A stretch of DNA of 64,000 bases from Negativibacillus massiliensis (GTDB lineage: Bacteria > Bacillota > Clostridia > Oscillospirales > Ruminococcaceae). Numbering within the stretch: the first letter of the stretch is position 1; every line of letters begins with the position of its first letter. Under the pieces are notes generated by a model. The model was not told the DNA's origin and did no database searches. It saw only the letters and a program-made list of their open reading frames with translations. The DNA is taken from assembly GCF_900148495.1 (NCBI RefSeq), contig NZ_FTRU01000008.1, forward strand, positions 62,001 through 126,000, in the 5' to 3' direction. Made by a program: the position numbers and the translations under genes. Shown one piece after another: positions 21,130-31,063 of this stretch.

Positions 21130-22233
21130 ATGCTGGAATGGATCAGGGAAACGCAGGATGTGTGGCAGCGTTTACAGAATACCCAAAAACCGATTGTGAT
21201 GTACGGAATGGGGGATGGTGCTGTCAAAATTCTGCAGGTGATGAAGCGGTATGGGGTTGCACCAGCTGCAATGTTTGCAAGTGATGGTTTTGCCCGTGGT
21301 AATCTGTTCATGGGCTACAAGATGGAAAAACTTGCGGATATTCAGAGCCGCTATGATGATTTCCTGATTGTGGTGGCGTTTGCGGTTCATGATGAGCCAA
21401 CAGTAAACTACCTCTATGAACTGTCTCAGAAATATGAACTGGTAGCACCTGATGTTCCGGTAGCGGGAACAAACCTTTTCACTATGGATTTTGTGCAGGA
21501 ACATGAGCAGGAGTTTTTGCAGGTGGAATCGATGCTTGCAGACGAGCAGTCCAGAAAGGTGCTGCATGATATCGTAAACTTTAAACTCAGCGGCAAACTT
21601 TGTTACCTTGCAGGTTGTACAACCGATACCGATGAAGCTTACCATAATATTATCAAGCCGACAGCGCAGGAATTTTTTGCCGATCTTGGTGCCTACCGCG
21701 GAGATACCATTGCAGAGCTGCTGCATTATGCAGGAGGATGCAGGCGGGTATTTGCATTTGAGCCGGATGAAAAGACCCACAAAAAACTTTGTGCTGCGGT
21801 AGAACAGATGGGACTTTCCGATCGTGCGACCTGTGTGCAAATGGCGGCATATTCTCATGAGGAGATGCTTGAGTTTGACAGCCGCGCAGGCAGACAGTCA
21901 GCAATTCGGGAAGAGAGTCTGGTGACTGGGGTGGAAGGTGCCGCTAAGAGCAAGATCCGCCAGGTACAGGGCCAGTCGCTGGATAATATTGCCGGAGAAG
22001 AGAGTGTCAGCTTTATCAATATGGATGTAGAGGGCGCAGAAAAACTTGCACTGATGGGCTGTCAAAAGATCATTGAACGGGACAAACCGAAAATGCTTAT
22101 TGCTGCCTATCACCGAAGTGAGGATCTGTTTGCACTTTTGCTTCAAATTGCCTCCATGCGTTCGGATTATCGCTTCTATCTGCGTCACTATCGTTATGTT
22201 CCGGCGTGGGATACCAACCTTTATTGTGTATAA
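21130..22233 (+). CDS. FkbM family SAM-dependent methyltransferase
   Basis: A 367-residue protein. The N-terminal domain (VMYGMGDGAVKILQVMKRYG) resembles a nucleotide-binding Rossmann unit. The C-terminal FkbM-type methyltransferase has FFADLGAYRGDTIAELLHYA (SAM loop), VFAFEPDEKTHKKL and FINMDVEGAEKLAL. Such enzymes O-methylate sugars or other small molecules; the substrate is not known. AAAGGGAGAAAGATCAAG precedes the ATG. It is the first chromosomal protein gene after the ICE and is monocistronic. Confidence 0.85.
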   Translation: MLEWIRETQDVWQRLQNTQKPIVMYGMGDGAVKILQVMKRYGVAPAAMFASDGFARGNLFMGYKMEKLADIQSRYDDFLIVVAFAVHDEPTVNYLYELSQKYELVAPDVPVAGTNLFTMDFVQEHEQEFLQVESMLADEQSRKVLHDIVNFKLSGKLCYLAGCTTDTDEAYHNIIKPTAQEFFADLGAYRGDTIAELLHYAGGCRRVFAFEPDEKTHKKLCAAVEQMGLSDRATCVQMAAYSHEEMLEFDSRAGRQSAIREESLVTGVEGAAKSKIRQVQGQSLDNIAGEESVSFINMDVEGAEKLALMGCQKIIERDKPKMLIAAYHRSEDLFALLLQIASMRSDYRFYLRHYRYVPAWDTNLYCV

Positions 22234-22330
22234 ATTGTATATAGATGATGGAATTATAATCCATCTGGTACAAAATTAAGAGCAAGAGGGAGAAAAACGC
22301 GGACAGATGCGCTAAATCCCGGCGGATTGA

Positions 22331-22360
22331 TTGACATACCATCCGAAAATATAGTAAAAT
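22331..22360 (+). promoter_or_regulatory. Promoter for yicC operon
   Basis: TTGACA (22331-22336), 18-bp spacer, TAAAAT (22355-22360). It precedes yicC and probably serves the yicC-remA-gmk-rpoZ series. The 250-nt gap also has a weak hairpin GATGG/CCATC near 22,245-22,265. Confidence 0.75.
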
Positions 22361-22484
22361 ATCAAGATAGGAAAACAGGCTTTCTTTGAGGAAGTCTTCT
22401 TAAAAGAGAAAAATCAGAGAAATGCATTTTCATAGAAATTTCCCGATAAGGGAAATCCCCAAAAGGGGAAAGGAGTGTGCAATT

Positions 22485-23405
22485 ATGCAGTCGAACCAGA
22501 CAGAGGCTGAGCAGACAGTTACATCGGCCGTTCGAAGCATGACCGGATATGGACGGGCACAGCAGTTAATTGGAAACAAGGAGATCACCGTCGAAATCCG
22601 TTCGGTAAATCATCGTTTTCTGGAGTATTCTTCCCGTGTTCCAAGGGCATATTCCTATCTGGAAGACAGATTGAAGAATCTGGTAAAAGCGTCGGTTTCC
22701 CGCGGCAAGGTGGATGTATCCTTAAGCATTCAGACCGTAAGCGGAACGGATTCTCAGGTTGTAATCAATCATGACCTGGCACGTTCTTATCTGGAAGCGC
22801 TGAAAAGCCTTGCAGAAGATCTCCAGATCAAAAATGATATCACCGTTTCCCAGATGACCCGTTTTTCGGACATCTTCACCGTTCTTCGTGTTGCAGATGA
22901 TGAAGAAGAAATGTGGAGTGCAGTCGAACAGGTAGCACAGGAAGCGATCAATAATTTTGTTGCAATGCGCCTTGTGGAAGGCAAAAAGATGGAGCAGGAT
23001 CTGTTGTACCGCCTGGATTTGATTGAACAGATGGTCAAAAAGGTAGAGGAACTTTCTCCAAAAACAGTGGAAAATTATTCCAAACGCCTGCACGCAAAAC
23101 TGCAGGAAGTTTTGCAGAACAACGCGCTGGATGAACAGCGGATTATCACTGAGGTTGCTATCTTTGCAGAAAAGATTGCAGTAGCCGAGGAGACTGTCCG
23201 TCTGGGAAGCCATGTTCATCAGTTCAGACAGATTCTGGCATCCAACGAACCGGTCGGCAGAAAGCTGGATTTTCTGGTGCAGGAATTTAACAGGGAAGCA
23301 AACACCATCGGCTCCAAGGCACAGGATCTGGAGATTGCAAGGGTGGTTGTAGACTTAAAATCCGAGATTGAAAAAATCCGCGAACAGATTCAGAACATCG
23401 AGTAG
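22485..23405 (+). CDS. yicC: YicC family endoribonuclease
   Basis: A 306-residue protein. The N-terminal SMTGYGRAQQ and VEIRSVNHRFLEYSSRVP and the C-terminal DFLVQEFNREANTIGSKAQD are the YicC/YloC hallmarks. Family members are RNases that act on specific RNAs. In Firmicutes the gene stands before remA and gmk, as here. I chose ATG 22485 because GGGAAAGGAGTG lies upstream. Confidence 0.93.
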   Translation: MQSNQTEAEQTVTSAVRSMTGYGRAQQLIGNKEITVEIRSVNHRFLEYSSRVPRAYSYLEDRLKNLVKASVSRGKVDVSLSIQTVSGTDSQVVINHDLARSYLEALKSLAEDLQIKNDITVSQMTRFSDIFTVLRVADDEEEMWSAVEQVAQEAINNFVAMRLVEGKKMEQDLLYRLDLIEQMVKKVEELSPKTVENYSKRLHAKLQEVLQNNALDEQRIITEVAIFAEKIAVAEETVRLGSHVHQFRQILASNEPVGRKLDFLVQEFNREANTIGSKAQDLEIARVVVDLKSEIEKIREQIQNIE

Positions 23406-23423
23406 ATGTACAGGAGAGCTGTT

Positions 23424-23663
23424 ATGAAACGGTATTTTACATTGCCCCAAAAAAGAAAAAAACGATTTTCTTTTGTCTTAGGGGTCGGTGACATAACAGG
23501 AACTTTCAAAACAAAAAAACTGCATCTGCGATATATACCGGATGCATTACGGGAAGAAGCAGGGCTTTTTCTCTGTTTGGCGGCGGCAGCGCTCAGTATC
23601 CGCGCATGTAAGTGCGCAGCTTGGGAATGGCTGATCGACTGGCTGGAAGGGAACAGGCGCTAA
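23424..23663 (+). CDS. Hypothetical basic protein
   Basis: A 79-residue protein: a basic N-terminus ([20 protein letters not shown]), then a short Cys/Ala-rich hydrophobic segment ([20 protein letters not shown]). I recognise no family. ACAGGAGAGC precedes the ATG, and it lies between yicC and remA in the same direction. It may be a real small gene of the operon, but support is only positional. Confidence 0.5.
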   Translation: MKRYFTLPQKRKKRFSFVLGVGDITGTFKTKKLHLRYIPDALREEAGLFLCLAAAALSIRACKCAAWEWLIDWLEGNRR

Positions 23664-23700
23664 AGTTCCACGGAACTTGGAAAGGAAGAGTAGAAAGGTT

Positions 23701-23967
23701 ATGAAGTTAATCAATATCGGTTTTGGAAACATGGTTTCGGCGAATCGTCTGGTTGCGATTGTCAGCCCGGAATCGGCTCCGATCAAGCGAATCATCACCG
23801 ATGCCAGAGAGCGCGGAAGCCTGATCGATGCAACCTATGGAAGAAGAACCAGAGCGGTTATCATTACCGACAGCGATCATGTCATTCTTTCTGCCGTACA
23901 GCCGGAAACGGTAGCAAACCGTCTGAATGATGACGATGAAGAAGAGGAGCTGGAGGAAGATGAATAA
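23701..23967 (+). CDS. remA: RemA-like regulator (DUF370)
   Basis: An 88-residue protein, [20 protein letters not shown], then [20 protein letters not shown], clearly RemA/DUF370. RemA is a DNA-binding activator of biofilm matrix and osmoprotection genes in Bacillus. The yicC-remA-gmk-rpoZ order is conserved in Firmicutes. It ends in an acidic [12 protein letters not shown] tail and overlaps gmk by 8 nt. Confidence 0.93.
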   Translation: MKLINIGFGNMVSANRLVAIVSPESAPIKRIITDARERGSLIDATYGRRTRAVIITDSDHVILSAVQPETVANRLNDDDEEEELEEDE

Positions 23968-24571
23968 AAAGGGACAGCTGATTGTAGTATCCGGTCCAAG
24001 CGGTGTAGGCAAAGGAACGGTACTCAAGGAGTATCTGGCAAGCCGCGATCAGATCGCTTATTCGGTATCGGCAACAACCCGTTCTCCAAGACCGGGAGAG
24101 GAACATGGCGTTCACTATTTCTTTTTAAGCCGCGAAGAGTTTGAACAGACTGTGCAGTCGGGTGGAATGCTCGAATATGCAAGTTATAACAACAACTATT
24201 ACGGTACTCCGAAAAAGCCGGTGGAAGAACAGAGAGCAAAAGGAAACGATGTTGTGCTGGAGATCGAGGTACAGGGTGCGCTTCAGGTCAAAAAAGCCTG
24301 TCCGGATGCCCTGCTGATCTTTATTGCACCGCCAAGCTTTGAAGAGCTTGCAAGCCGTCTGACCGGTCGTCAGACCGAGGACAGCAAGACGGTGGAAAAC
24401 CGCTTAAACATTGCACGCAAGGAACTTCTGTGCGCAAAAGAATACGATTATATTATTGTTAACGATACGGTGGAGCTGGCAGTACAGCGTTTGGCTCAGG
24501 TAATCAGTGCAAACCGTTACAGTATAAAAAATATGAAAGAATTTCTCGATGAGGTGAATAAACATGCTTAG
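23960..24571 (+). CDS. gmk: Guanylate kinase
   Basis: Phosphorylates GMP to GDP with ATP. The P-loop [11 protein letters not shown] is near residue 12; the GMP-binding [21 protein letters not shown] and YYGTP follow, and the lid and C-terminal parts are complete (203 aa). The start is ATG 23960 ([15 protein letters not shown]), overlapping remA; GAGGAGCTGGAGGAAG precedes it. It overlaps rpoZ by 8 nt. Confidence 0.96.
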   Translation: MNKKGQLIVVSGPSGVGKGTVLKEYLASRDQIAYSVSATTRSPRPGEEHGVHYFFLSREEFEQTVQSGGMLEYASYNNNYYGTPKKPVEEQRAKGNDVVLEIEVQGALQVKKACPDALLIFIAPPSFEELASRLTGRQTEDSKTVENRLNIARKELLCAKEYDYIIVNDTVELAVQRLAQVISANRYSIKNMKEFLDEVNKHA

Positions 24572-24776
24572 ACCAGCAATGTCCCAGATTATTCGTGAAG
24601 GCGAAAGCTCTTATGCGTTTGTTGTTGCAGTTGCAAGACATGCAAGAGAGATCGCAGATTATTGGGCAGATAACAATATGCCAATGGAAAGAAAACCAGT
24701 TACCGCAGCACTGGACGATTTTGCTTCCGGCAAGGTTCGTGTCAAGGATCTGGTAAAAGAAAAAGACGCAAACTAA
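24564..24776 (+). CDS. rpoZ: RNA polymerase omega subunit
   Basis: A 70-residue omega subunit, [20 protein letters not shown], then VAVARHAREIADYWADN, the Firmicutes form. It assists assembly of core polymerase. It overlaps gmk by 8 nt, which suggests coupled translation. The coaBC gene that often lies between rpoZ and priA is absent. Confidence 0.92.
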   Translation: MLRPAMSQIIREGESSYAFVVAVARHAREIADYWADNNMPMERKPVTAALDDFASGKVRVKDLVKEKDAN

Positions 24777-24810
24777 TCGAATTTTAACGTTTGAACAGTC
24801 AAAATGTGGA

Positions 24811-24857
24811 AAACGGGCGGCATGGCAGGGACGCTGCAAACAAAATGCCGCCCGTTT
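24811..24857 (+). terminator. Inverted repeat, possible terminator
   Basis: AAACGGGCGGCAT (24811-24823) and ATGCCGCCCGTTT (24845-24857) are perfect 13-nt arms with a 21-nt loop. The T-run is short, so termination may be partial before priA. Confidence 0.6.
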
Positions 24858-24893
24858 CCTATGAGTTTGAGCAGGATAAAGGGGGAAAGCGGC

Positions 24894-27341
24894 ATGATAG
24901 CAAAGGTTGTGGTGGAAAATGCCGCTTATTCTTTTGATATTGCTTTCTCCTATCAGGTCCCGCCTGCAATGCAGGAGGATATCCGACCAGGGTGTCGGGT
25001 GCTGATCCCGTTTGGAAAGTCCAATCGGGCGCGTCAGGGACTGGTGATGTCGCTGGAAGAAGGGGAAGAATCAAAACTCAAACCCATCCGGATGCTGTTG
25101 GACTTAAAACCACTGCTCAATGAAGAACAGCTCTGGCTGACCGAGTATCTGCACAAGAGGGTGTTCTGTACCTACTATGAAGCGATGCGTGCGGTGATTC
25201 CTAGCGGACTTACCATGAAAGTTAAGGTAATGTGCTCACTGGGAGAACAGCAGGCAATACCGCCAGAACCTTCCGCTGCACAACAGAAGATCCTGGAATA
25301 TTTAAAAGAACAGAAAAAGCCGGTGTACATCGGGCAGCTGCTTATGGATTTAGGCTTAACAAAAAACGCGCCGGCTCTGAAGGAATTGTTCAGAATCGGC
25401 GCGGTTGTTTTTTCGGAGAATGTCCGGGAAAAAACATCGGACAGCAAGATCGTGATGGTGCGCTTAAGCGATGGATATGCCGACCTTCTTCAATCTGGAA
25501 AAATCAGGATGACACAGGTCAGGAAAAAGGTGATCTCTCTGCTGGAAGAATCTCCGAGTGCTTCCTTAAAAGAGGTCTGCTATTACGCAGGTACCACCCG
25601 TCAGACACTGGATAAGATGGAAGAAGCAGGGATTATCAGTTACTATGGCAGACAGATTTTCCGCAGTCCTTATGCTGACCGCCACCAAGAAGAACAGACA
25701 GATTCCGGTGTGACGCTTGAGCCTTCCCAGCAGATGGCATTGGATACTCTTTGGCATCTCTGGGAGAAAAAAGAAGAAGGTTCTTATCCGACAGCATTGC
25801 TTTATGGAGTGACTGGAAGCGGAAAAAGTCAGGTATATCTAAAACTCATTGAGCAGGTGCGGGAAAAAGGGGAAGGCGTTATTATTCTGGTTCCAGAAAT
25901 CTCTCTGACCCCGCAGACGGTGGAACTGTTCGGACGACGATTTGGAAAAAAGGTTGCGGTTTTGCACAGCGGTCTTACCATGGCAGAGCGTGCCGATGAA
26001 TATAAGCGGATTCAGCAGGGACTTGCTGATGTGGTGGTGGGAACCAGATCGGCAGTATTTGCACCGCTTAAAAAGTTAGGGTTGATCGTCATAGATGAGG
26101 AGCAGGAGGGAGCTTATGCTTCGCAGTCTGCCCCGCGCTACCATGCCCGGGAGATTGCCAAGGTGCGTTGCCGCTATCATAAGGCGATGCTGCTGCTTGC
26201 TTCGGCGACTCCCAGCATTGAGACCTTTTATCAGGCACAAAAAGGAAAGATCCATCTGGTCACCTTGTCCAAACGATATCTTGGAAATCAGCTTCCGAAG
26301 GTGCAAATTGTGGATATGAACCAGAGCTACGGCTTTGATATCAGCCAGGAGCTGACAGCAGAGCTTGCGGACAATCTGCAATCCAATCAGCAAAGCATTA
26401 TTTTATTGAACCGACGAGGATATCATACCGCAGTAAAATGCAACAGCTGCGGAGAGGTTATCAAGTGTCCGAACTGTTCGGTGGCGCTGACCTATCATCA
26501 TGCCAATCGCAGGATGATGTGCCACTACTGCGGATACTCCAGAGATCTGGAGGAACGTTGTCCCAACTGTGGAAGCGAACTGATGGGATTTAATGGAAGT
26601 GGCACGCAGCGCATTGAAGATGAACTGGGAAGGATTTTTCCACAGGCTCAGATTCTTCGCATGGATGTGGACACAACCATGTCAAAGCTTGCACATGAAG
26701 TGAAATTTCAGGAGTTTGCAGAGGGAAAATATCAAATCATGGTTGGTACTCAGATGGTTGCAAAGGGACTTAATTTCCCCAATGTAACGCTGGTCGGGGT
26801 GCTCAACGCGGATCAGTCGATCTATTCTCAGGATTTCCGTGGCTGTGAGCGGGCTTTTTCTCTGCTGACTCAGGTTGTAGGGCGCTGCGGGCGGGGAACC
26901 CTGCCGGGAAGAGCGCTGATTCAGACCACATCTCCGGATCATCCGGTCATCCGTCAGGCTGCCATGCAGGATTATGATGGATTTTATAAAGATGAGATTA
27001 AAACCAGAAAGCTTGCACTTTATCCGCCATTCTGCACACTGTGTCAGGTTGGATTTTCAGGAGAGAATGAGGAATATGTCCGGCATGGTGCGATGTGGTT
27101 TGCAAGGGAGTTTCAAAAGAAAGCTTCAGGGGAGTACAAAGACCTTCCCATCCGGATGATGAATCCCTGTGAGCCGGTGATTGCACGGGTAGCGGGTAAA
27201 TACCGATATTGTATCGTGATCAAGTGCCGGATGGAAGAGCGCTTCTCCAGATTGATGTGGGAGATGCTGCGGGCATTTGACAGCGAGAAAAAGCATAAAG
27301 AAGTTCATATCTGGGTCGATTTAAATGGAAACGACCTTTGA
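24894..27341 (+). CDS. priA: Primosomal helicase PriA
   Basis: A 3'-to-5' helicase that restarts collapsed replication forks. The N-terminal DNA-binding domain (VVVENAAYSFDIAFSYQVP) is followed by Walker A VTGSGKSQVYLK near residue 306, the DEEQ box, and the zinc region with Cys pairs CNSCGEVIKCPNC and CHYCGYSRDLEERCPNC at about 517-562. It is 815 aa, normal length. GGGGGAAAGCGGC precedes ATG 24894. Confidence 0.95.
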   Translation: MIAKVVVENAAYSFDIAFSYQVPPAMQEDIRPGCRVLIPFGKSNRARQGLVMSLEEGEESKLKPIRMLLDLKPLLNEEQLWLTEYLHKRVFCTYYEAMRAVIPSGLTMKVKVMCSLGEQQAIPPEPSAAQQKILEYLKEQKKPVYIGQLLMDLGLTKNAPALKELFRIGAVVFSENVREKTSDSKIVMVRLSDGYADLLQSGKIRMTQVRKKVISLLEESPSASLKEVCYYAGTTRQTLDKMEEAGIISYYGRQIFRSPYADRHQEEQTDSGVTLEPSQQMALDTLWHLWEKKEEGSYPTALLYGVTGSGKSQVYLKLIEQVREKGEGVIILVPEISLTPQTVELFGRRFGKKVAVLHSGLTMAERADEYKRIQQGLADVVVGTRSAVFAPLKKLGLIVIDEEQEGAYASQSAPRYHAREIAKVRCRYHKAMLLLASATPSIETFYQAQKGKIHLVTLSKRYLGNQLPKVQIVDMNQSYGFDISQELTAELADNLQSNQQSIILLNRRGYHTAVKCNSCGEVIKCPNCSVALTYHHANRRMMCHYCGYSRDLEERCPNCGSELMGFNGSGTQRIEDELGRIFPQAQILRMDVDTTMSKLAHEVKFQEFAEGKYQIMVGTQMVAKGLNFPNVTLVGVLNADQSIYSQDFRGCERAFSLLTQVVGRCGRGTLPGRALIQTTSPDHPVIRQAAMQDYDGFYKDEIKTRKLALYPPFCTLCQVGFSGENEEYVRHGAMWFAREFQKKASGEYKDLPIRMMNPCEPVIARVAGKYRYCIVIKCRMEERFSRLMWEMLRAFDSEKKHKEVHIWVDLNGNDL

Positions 27342-27397
27342 TGATAAATTCTGATAAAAAATCAGAACAATCTTTGTTTTGGAAAGGAAGAATTACT

Positions 27398-27871
27398 ATG
27401 GCAATTCGAAACATTGTAAAGGATACAGACAACTACGATACCCTGCATAAAAAATGCCGTCCGGTAACAGAATTTAATCAGAAATTGTGGGATCTTCTCG
27501 ATGATATGGCAGAGACCATGTATCAGGCAGAAGGTGTAGGACTGGCAGGTCCTCAGGTTGGCATGCTGCGCCGCGTTTTTGTAATCGATGTAGGCGAAGG
27601 AATCCTGGAATTTATCAATCCTGAGATTCTGGAAACTTCCGGCACACAAAACGGAGCAGAAGGCTGTCTGTCTTTCCCAGGAGAATACGGTATGGTAGAG
27701 CGTCCAAATTTTGTTCGCGTCAAAGCACAGGACAGAAACGGCAACTGGTTTGAAATGGAAGGCGAAGAGCTGTTCGCACGTGCAGTCTGCCATGAAAATG
27801 ACCATCTGGACGGTATTGTGTTTAAAGACAGAATGTCCAGAATCCTGACCGAAGAAGAATTGGCAGACTAA
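27398..27871 (+). CDS. def: Peptide deformylase
   Basis: Removes the N-formyl group from nascent proteins. All three motifs are present: GVGLAGPQVG, EGCLSFPG and HENDHLDG (metal-binding HExxH). It is 157 aa. ATG 27398 follows GGAAAGGAAGAATTACT. The fmt gene follows after 30 nt, the usual def-fmt pair for formylation and deformylation. Confidence 0.96.
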   Translation: MAIRNIVKDTDNYDTLHKKCRPVTEFNQKLWDLLDDMAETMYQAEGVGLAGPQVGMLRRVFVIDVGEGILEFINPEILETSGTQNGAEGCLSFPGEYGMVERPNFVRVKAQDRNGNWFEMEGEELFARAVCHENDHLDGIVFKDRMSRILTEEELAD

Positions 27872-27901
27872 CAGACAAAAACGACCCAAAGGAGGGTTTG
27901 C

Positions 27902-28813
27902 ATGAGAATCGTGTTTATGGGAACGCCGGAATTTGCACAGGCGTCTTTGCAGAAACTCATCGAGACCGGACATAATATTGTGGGGGTATTCACCCAGCCG
28001 GATAAACCAAAGGGAAGAGGATATAAGCTGGTAGCTCCGCCGGTAAAGGAATTGGCATTGGAGCACAATATTCCAGTTTATCAGCCGGAAAAGATGAAGG
28101 ATGGAACTGCTCTGTCCATCTTAAAGGAGTTAAATCCTGACCTGATTGCAGTAGTAGCTTATGGCAGAATTCTGCCAAAGGATATTCTGGAGCTGCCAAA
28201 ATACGGCTGCATCAATGTACATGGATCGCTGCTGCCAAAATACCGCGGAGCAGGCCCGATTCAGTGGAGCGTTATCGATGGAGAGCCGGTGACCGGTGTT
28301 ACCACCATGTATATGGGAGAGGGACTGGATACCGGTGACATGATCCTGAAAAAAGAAACTCCAATCGGGGAAAATGAAACTTATGGAGAACTGCATGATC
28401 GCTTAAAAGAGATCGGAGCCGAGGCTCTGGTTGAGACCATCGGGCTTATCGAACAGGGAAAAGCACCGAGGGAAAAACAGGATGACAGCCTTTCCAGCTA
28501 TGCGCCAATGCTCGACAAAAAGATTGCAAAGCTTGATTTTAACAAGCCGGCACAGCAGCTGCACAACCTGATCCGCGGACTTTCTCCATGGCCGGTTGCT
28601 CACACAACAGTGGGCGGCAAACTGCTTAAAGTACACCGTGCTGTTCTTAGCAGCGGCAAGGGAGAACCTGGAGCGGTGATCGACAACAAGAAGTTTATCG
28701 TGGCGTGCAAAGAAGGTGCGCTTGAACTGCTGGAAGTGCAGATGGAAGGCGGAAAGCGCATGAAGGGCGAGGATTTCCTGCGCGGAAGAAAGCCGGAGAG
28801 ACTGGGCGACTAG
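27902..28813 (+). CDS. fmt: Methionyl-tRNA formyltransferase
   Basis: Formylates initiator Met-tRNA. The N-terminal formyl-transferase domain has VFMGTPEFA, then NVHGSLLPKYRGAGPIQWSV with the catalytic Asn/His, and LDTGDM. The C-terminal tRNA-binding domain is present (303 aa). CCAAAGGAGGGTTTGC precedes the ATG. Confidence 0.96.
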   Translation: MRIVFMGTPEFAQASLQKLIETGHNIVGVFTQPDKPKGRGYKLVAPPVKELALEHNIPVYQPEKMKDGTALSILKELNPDLIAVVAYGRILPKDILELPKYGCINVHGSLLPKYRGAGPIQWSVIDGEPVTGVTTMYMGEGLDTGDMILKKETPIGENETYGELHDRLKEIGAEALVETIGLIEQGKAPREKQDDSLSSYAPMLDKKIAKLDFNKPAQQLHNLIRGLSPWPVAHTTVGGKLLKVHRAVLSSGKGEPGAVIDNKKFIVACKEGALELLEVQMEGGKRMKGEDFLRGRKPERLGD

Positions 28814-28945
28814 TTCTGGAAAAAATCCCCATGTTTACTATTGTGGAATACACTCTTCATAACTGATTCAAATTTGTCCAATATAATATGAGAATGGATA
28901 CTTCTGCGCAAGTAAATTTTCAATGTATTGGAAAGAGGAATTTTT

Positions 28946-29641
28946 ATGTTTTTTTATTATTTTGACCGTTATTACTGGATTCTGATTGTTCCGGCAATGA
29001 TCTTTGCGCTTTGGGCACAGTCCCGAGTCAGCTCGACCTATGGAAAATATAGCCGTGTAATGAGTGCCAGAGGAATGAGTGCAGCAGATGTCTGCCGAAA
29101 AATTCTGGACGAAAACGGTCTGTACCACATCCGAATCGAACGGGTTGCCGGAAATCTGACCGACCACTATGACCCGAGAGCAGGAGTAATCCGTCTTTCA
29201 GACAGCGTGTTTAACAGCGCGTCAGTCGCATCGATCGGTGTTGCCGCACATGAGGCAGGTCACGCGGTGCAGTACGCAGAGGGCTATGTGCCGATCAAGA
29301 TTCGAAACGCCATTATTCCAATCAGCCAGTTTGGCTCCTCGCTTTCGATGCCGGTGCTTCTGATTGGTCTGCTGTTTAATTATGGTGTTTTGGTTCAGCT
29401 GGGTATTATCCTGTTTTCGACCGTTGCATTGTTTCAGCTGGTAACCCTCCCGGTAGAATTTGATGCAAGCGCAAAGGCTTTGAGAACGCTGGACAATTTT
29501 CAGATTCTGGAGCCACAAGAAACCAAAATGGCAGGAAAGGTGCTCAAGGCGGCAGCTTTAACCTATGTTGCGGCACTGCTTTCGAGCCTTGCACAGCTTT
29601 TGAGGCTGGTTTTATTATACGGAAGAAGAAACAACGATTAG
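28946..29641 (+). CDS. Zinc-dependent membrane metallopeptidase (YugP-like)
   Basis: A 231-residue protein of the Zn_peptidase_2/YugP family. The N-terminal membrane segment (YYWILIVPAMIFALWAQ) is followed by the active site AAHEAGHAVQYAEGY (HEAGH), two central membrane helices and a fourth near the C-terminus. The substrate is not known. GAAAGAGGAAT precedes the ATG. It often lies between fmt and rsmB in Clostridia, as here. Confidence 0.9.
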   Translation: MFFYYFDRYYWILIVPAMIFALWAQSRVSSTYGKYSRVMSARGMSAADVCRKILDENGLYHIRIERVAGNLTDHYDPRAGVIRLSDSVFNSASVASIGVAAHEAGHAVQYAEGYVPIKIRNAIIPISQFGSSLSMPVLLIGLLFNYGVLVQLGIILFSTVALFQLVTLPVEFDASAKALRTLDNFQILEPQETKMAGKVLKAAALTYVAALLSSLAQLLRLVLLYGRRNND

Positions 29642-29650
29642 TTTGTGGCA

Positions 29651-29682
29651 AAATTGGTGCTGTAAAAGGGCAGCACCAATTT
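29651..29682 (+). terminator. Hairpin terminator after the metallopeptidase gene
   Basis: AAATTGGTGCTG and CAGCACCAATTT pair perfectly around 8 nt. The following T-run is short. Confidence 0.65.
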
Positions 29683-29718
29683 GTCATTTGATTTTTGACA
29701 GAGAAAGGATTGTCCATT

Positions 29719-31059
29719 ATGCCAGCAGTTACGGCAAGACAGGCGGCGGTATCCGCACTGGTAAAAGTAAATACACAGGGCGCTTATTCCAACCTTGTAC
29801 TCAATGAAACGCTCAAAAAAAGCGGGCTTTCGCCAGCGGACAGTTCTTTTGCAAGCAGACTGTTTTATGGTACCCTGGAACGCAGACTGACTTTAGACCA
29901 CGTTATCAATCATTATTCCAAAATGCCGGTCAGCAAGCTGACCCCGGCGGTAGCGGAGATTTTGCGGACAGCGGTTTATCAGCTCTTGTATCTGGACAGT
30001 GTGCCGGATTCCGCCGCAGTAAACGAAGCGGTGGGACTGACCAAAAAGATGAAGGCGGCAAGCGCGTCAGGCTTTGTCAACGCGGTGCTGCGAAACTTTT
30101 TGCGGGATGAAAAGAAGATTCCACAGATCAAGGGAAATCGTTTGAAAAAATTGGAAGTACGATATTCCTGTCCGCAGTGGCTGATCAAAACATTGCTGGA
30201 GCAGTATGATGAGCCGTCCACTCTAGCAATGCTCGAACATTCTCTGGACAGACCTCCGCTGTATGTGCGGGTCAACACCACAAAAATCAGTGTCGAAGAC
30301 TGCATCGCACGCCTTGAGGCAGAAGGGGTACAGGTACAGAAGGACCCGGATCTGCAGGGCTGTCTCCTTCTTTCGGGAACAGCATCTATCGAAAAGCTTA
30401 TTGCTTTTTCCGAAGGACTGTTTCATGTTCAGGACAAGTCCTCGCAGTTGTGTGCAGCGGCTCTTGATGCAAAAGAAGGACAGAGGGTTCTGGACACCTG
30501 CTCAGCGCCCGGTTCCAAATCCTTTACCACAGCCGAAAGAATGGGTGACAGCGGAGAGGTAATCAGCTGCGATGTTTTCGAAGAAAAGATCAAAAAGATT
30601 TCCGAAGGAGCAAAACGACTGGGACTTAACAGTATTTCGGCAAAGCTTCAGGATGGTACGGTTTTCTGCCCGGATCTGGGCGAATTTGACCGGGTACTGT
30701 GTGATGCGCCCTGCTCTGGAATCGGCATTATTGGCCGAAAGCCGGAAATCAAGTATAAAAAACAGCAAGAACTTGCTGATCTGCCGCAGATTCAAAAGAA
30801 GATTTTGGATACGGCATCCCGTTATGTAAAGAAGGAAGGAATCCTTGTTTATTCCACCTGTACCCTGCTGCGGGAAGAAAACGATCAGGTGATCGAGGCG
30901 TTTTTAAGTCAGCATACAGAATTTGAACCTTGCCCGCTGCCGCAGGAAGTGAGAGAAGCGGCAAAACTGACAGACTCGGCAGCATGGAAGGTTACGTTAT
31001 TCCCGCAGATGGCGGATACAGATGGATTCTTTATTTCGTGTGTAAAAAAGGTGCGGTGA
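29719..31059 (+). CDS. rsmB: 16S rRNA m5C967 methyltransferase
   Basis: Methylates C967 of 16S rRNA. The N-terminal NusB-like RNA-binding domain (residues ~1-140) is followed by the Rossmann methyltransferase: [18 protein letters not shown] (SAM), DAPCSGIG near residue 329 and YSTCTL near 377, the two catalytic Cys regions. It is 446 aa. ATG 29719 has AGAAAGGATTG upstream. It lies 4 nt before rlmN. Confidence 0.95.
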   Translation: MPAVTARQAAVSALVKVNTQGAYSNLVLNETLKKSGLSPADSSFASRLFYGTLERRLTLDHVINHYSKMPVSKLTPAVAEILRTAVYQLLYLDSVPDSAAVNEAVGLTKKMKAASASGFVNAVLRNFLRDEKKIPQIKGNRLKKLEVRYSCPQWLIKTLLEQYDEPSTLAMLEHSLDRPPLYVRVNTTKISVEDCIARLEAEGVQVQKDPDLQGCLLLSGTASIEKLIAFSEGLFHVQDKSSQLCAAALDAKEGQRVLDTCSAPGSKSFTTAERMGDSGEVISCDVFEEKIKKISEGAKRLGLNSISAKLQDGTVFCPDLGEFDRVLCDAPCSGIGIIGRKPEIKYKKQQELADLPQIQKKILDTASRYVKKEGILVYSTCTLLREENDQVIEAFLSQHTEFEPCPLPQEVREAAKLTDSAAWKVTLFPQMADTDGFFISCVKKVR

Positions 31060-31063
31060 TCAG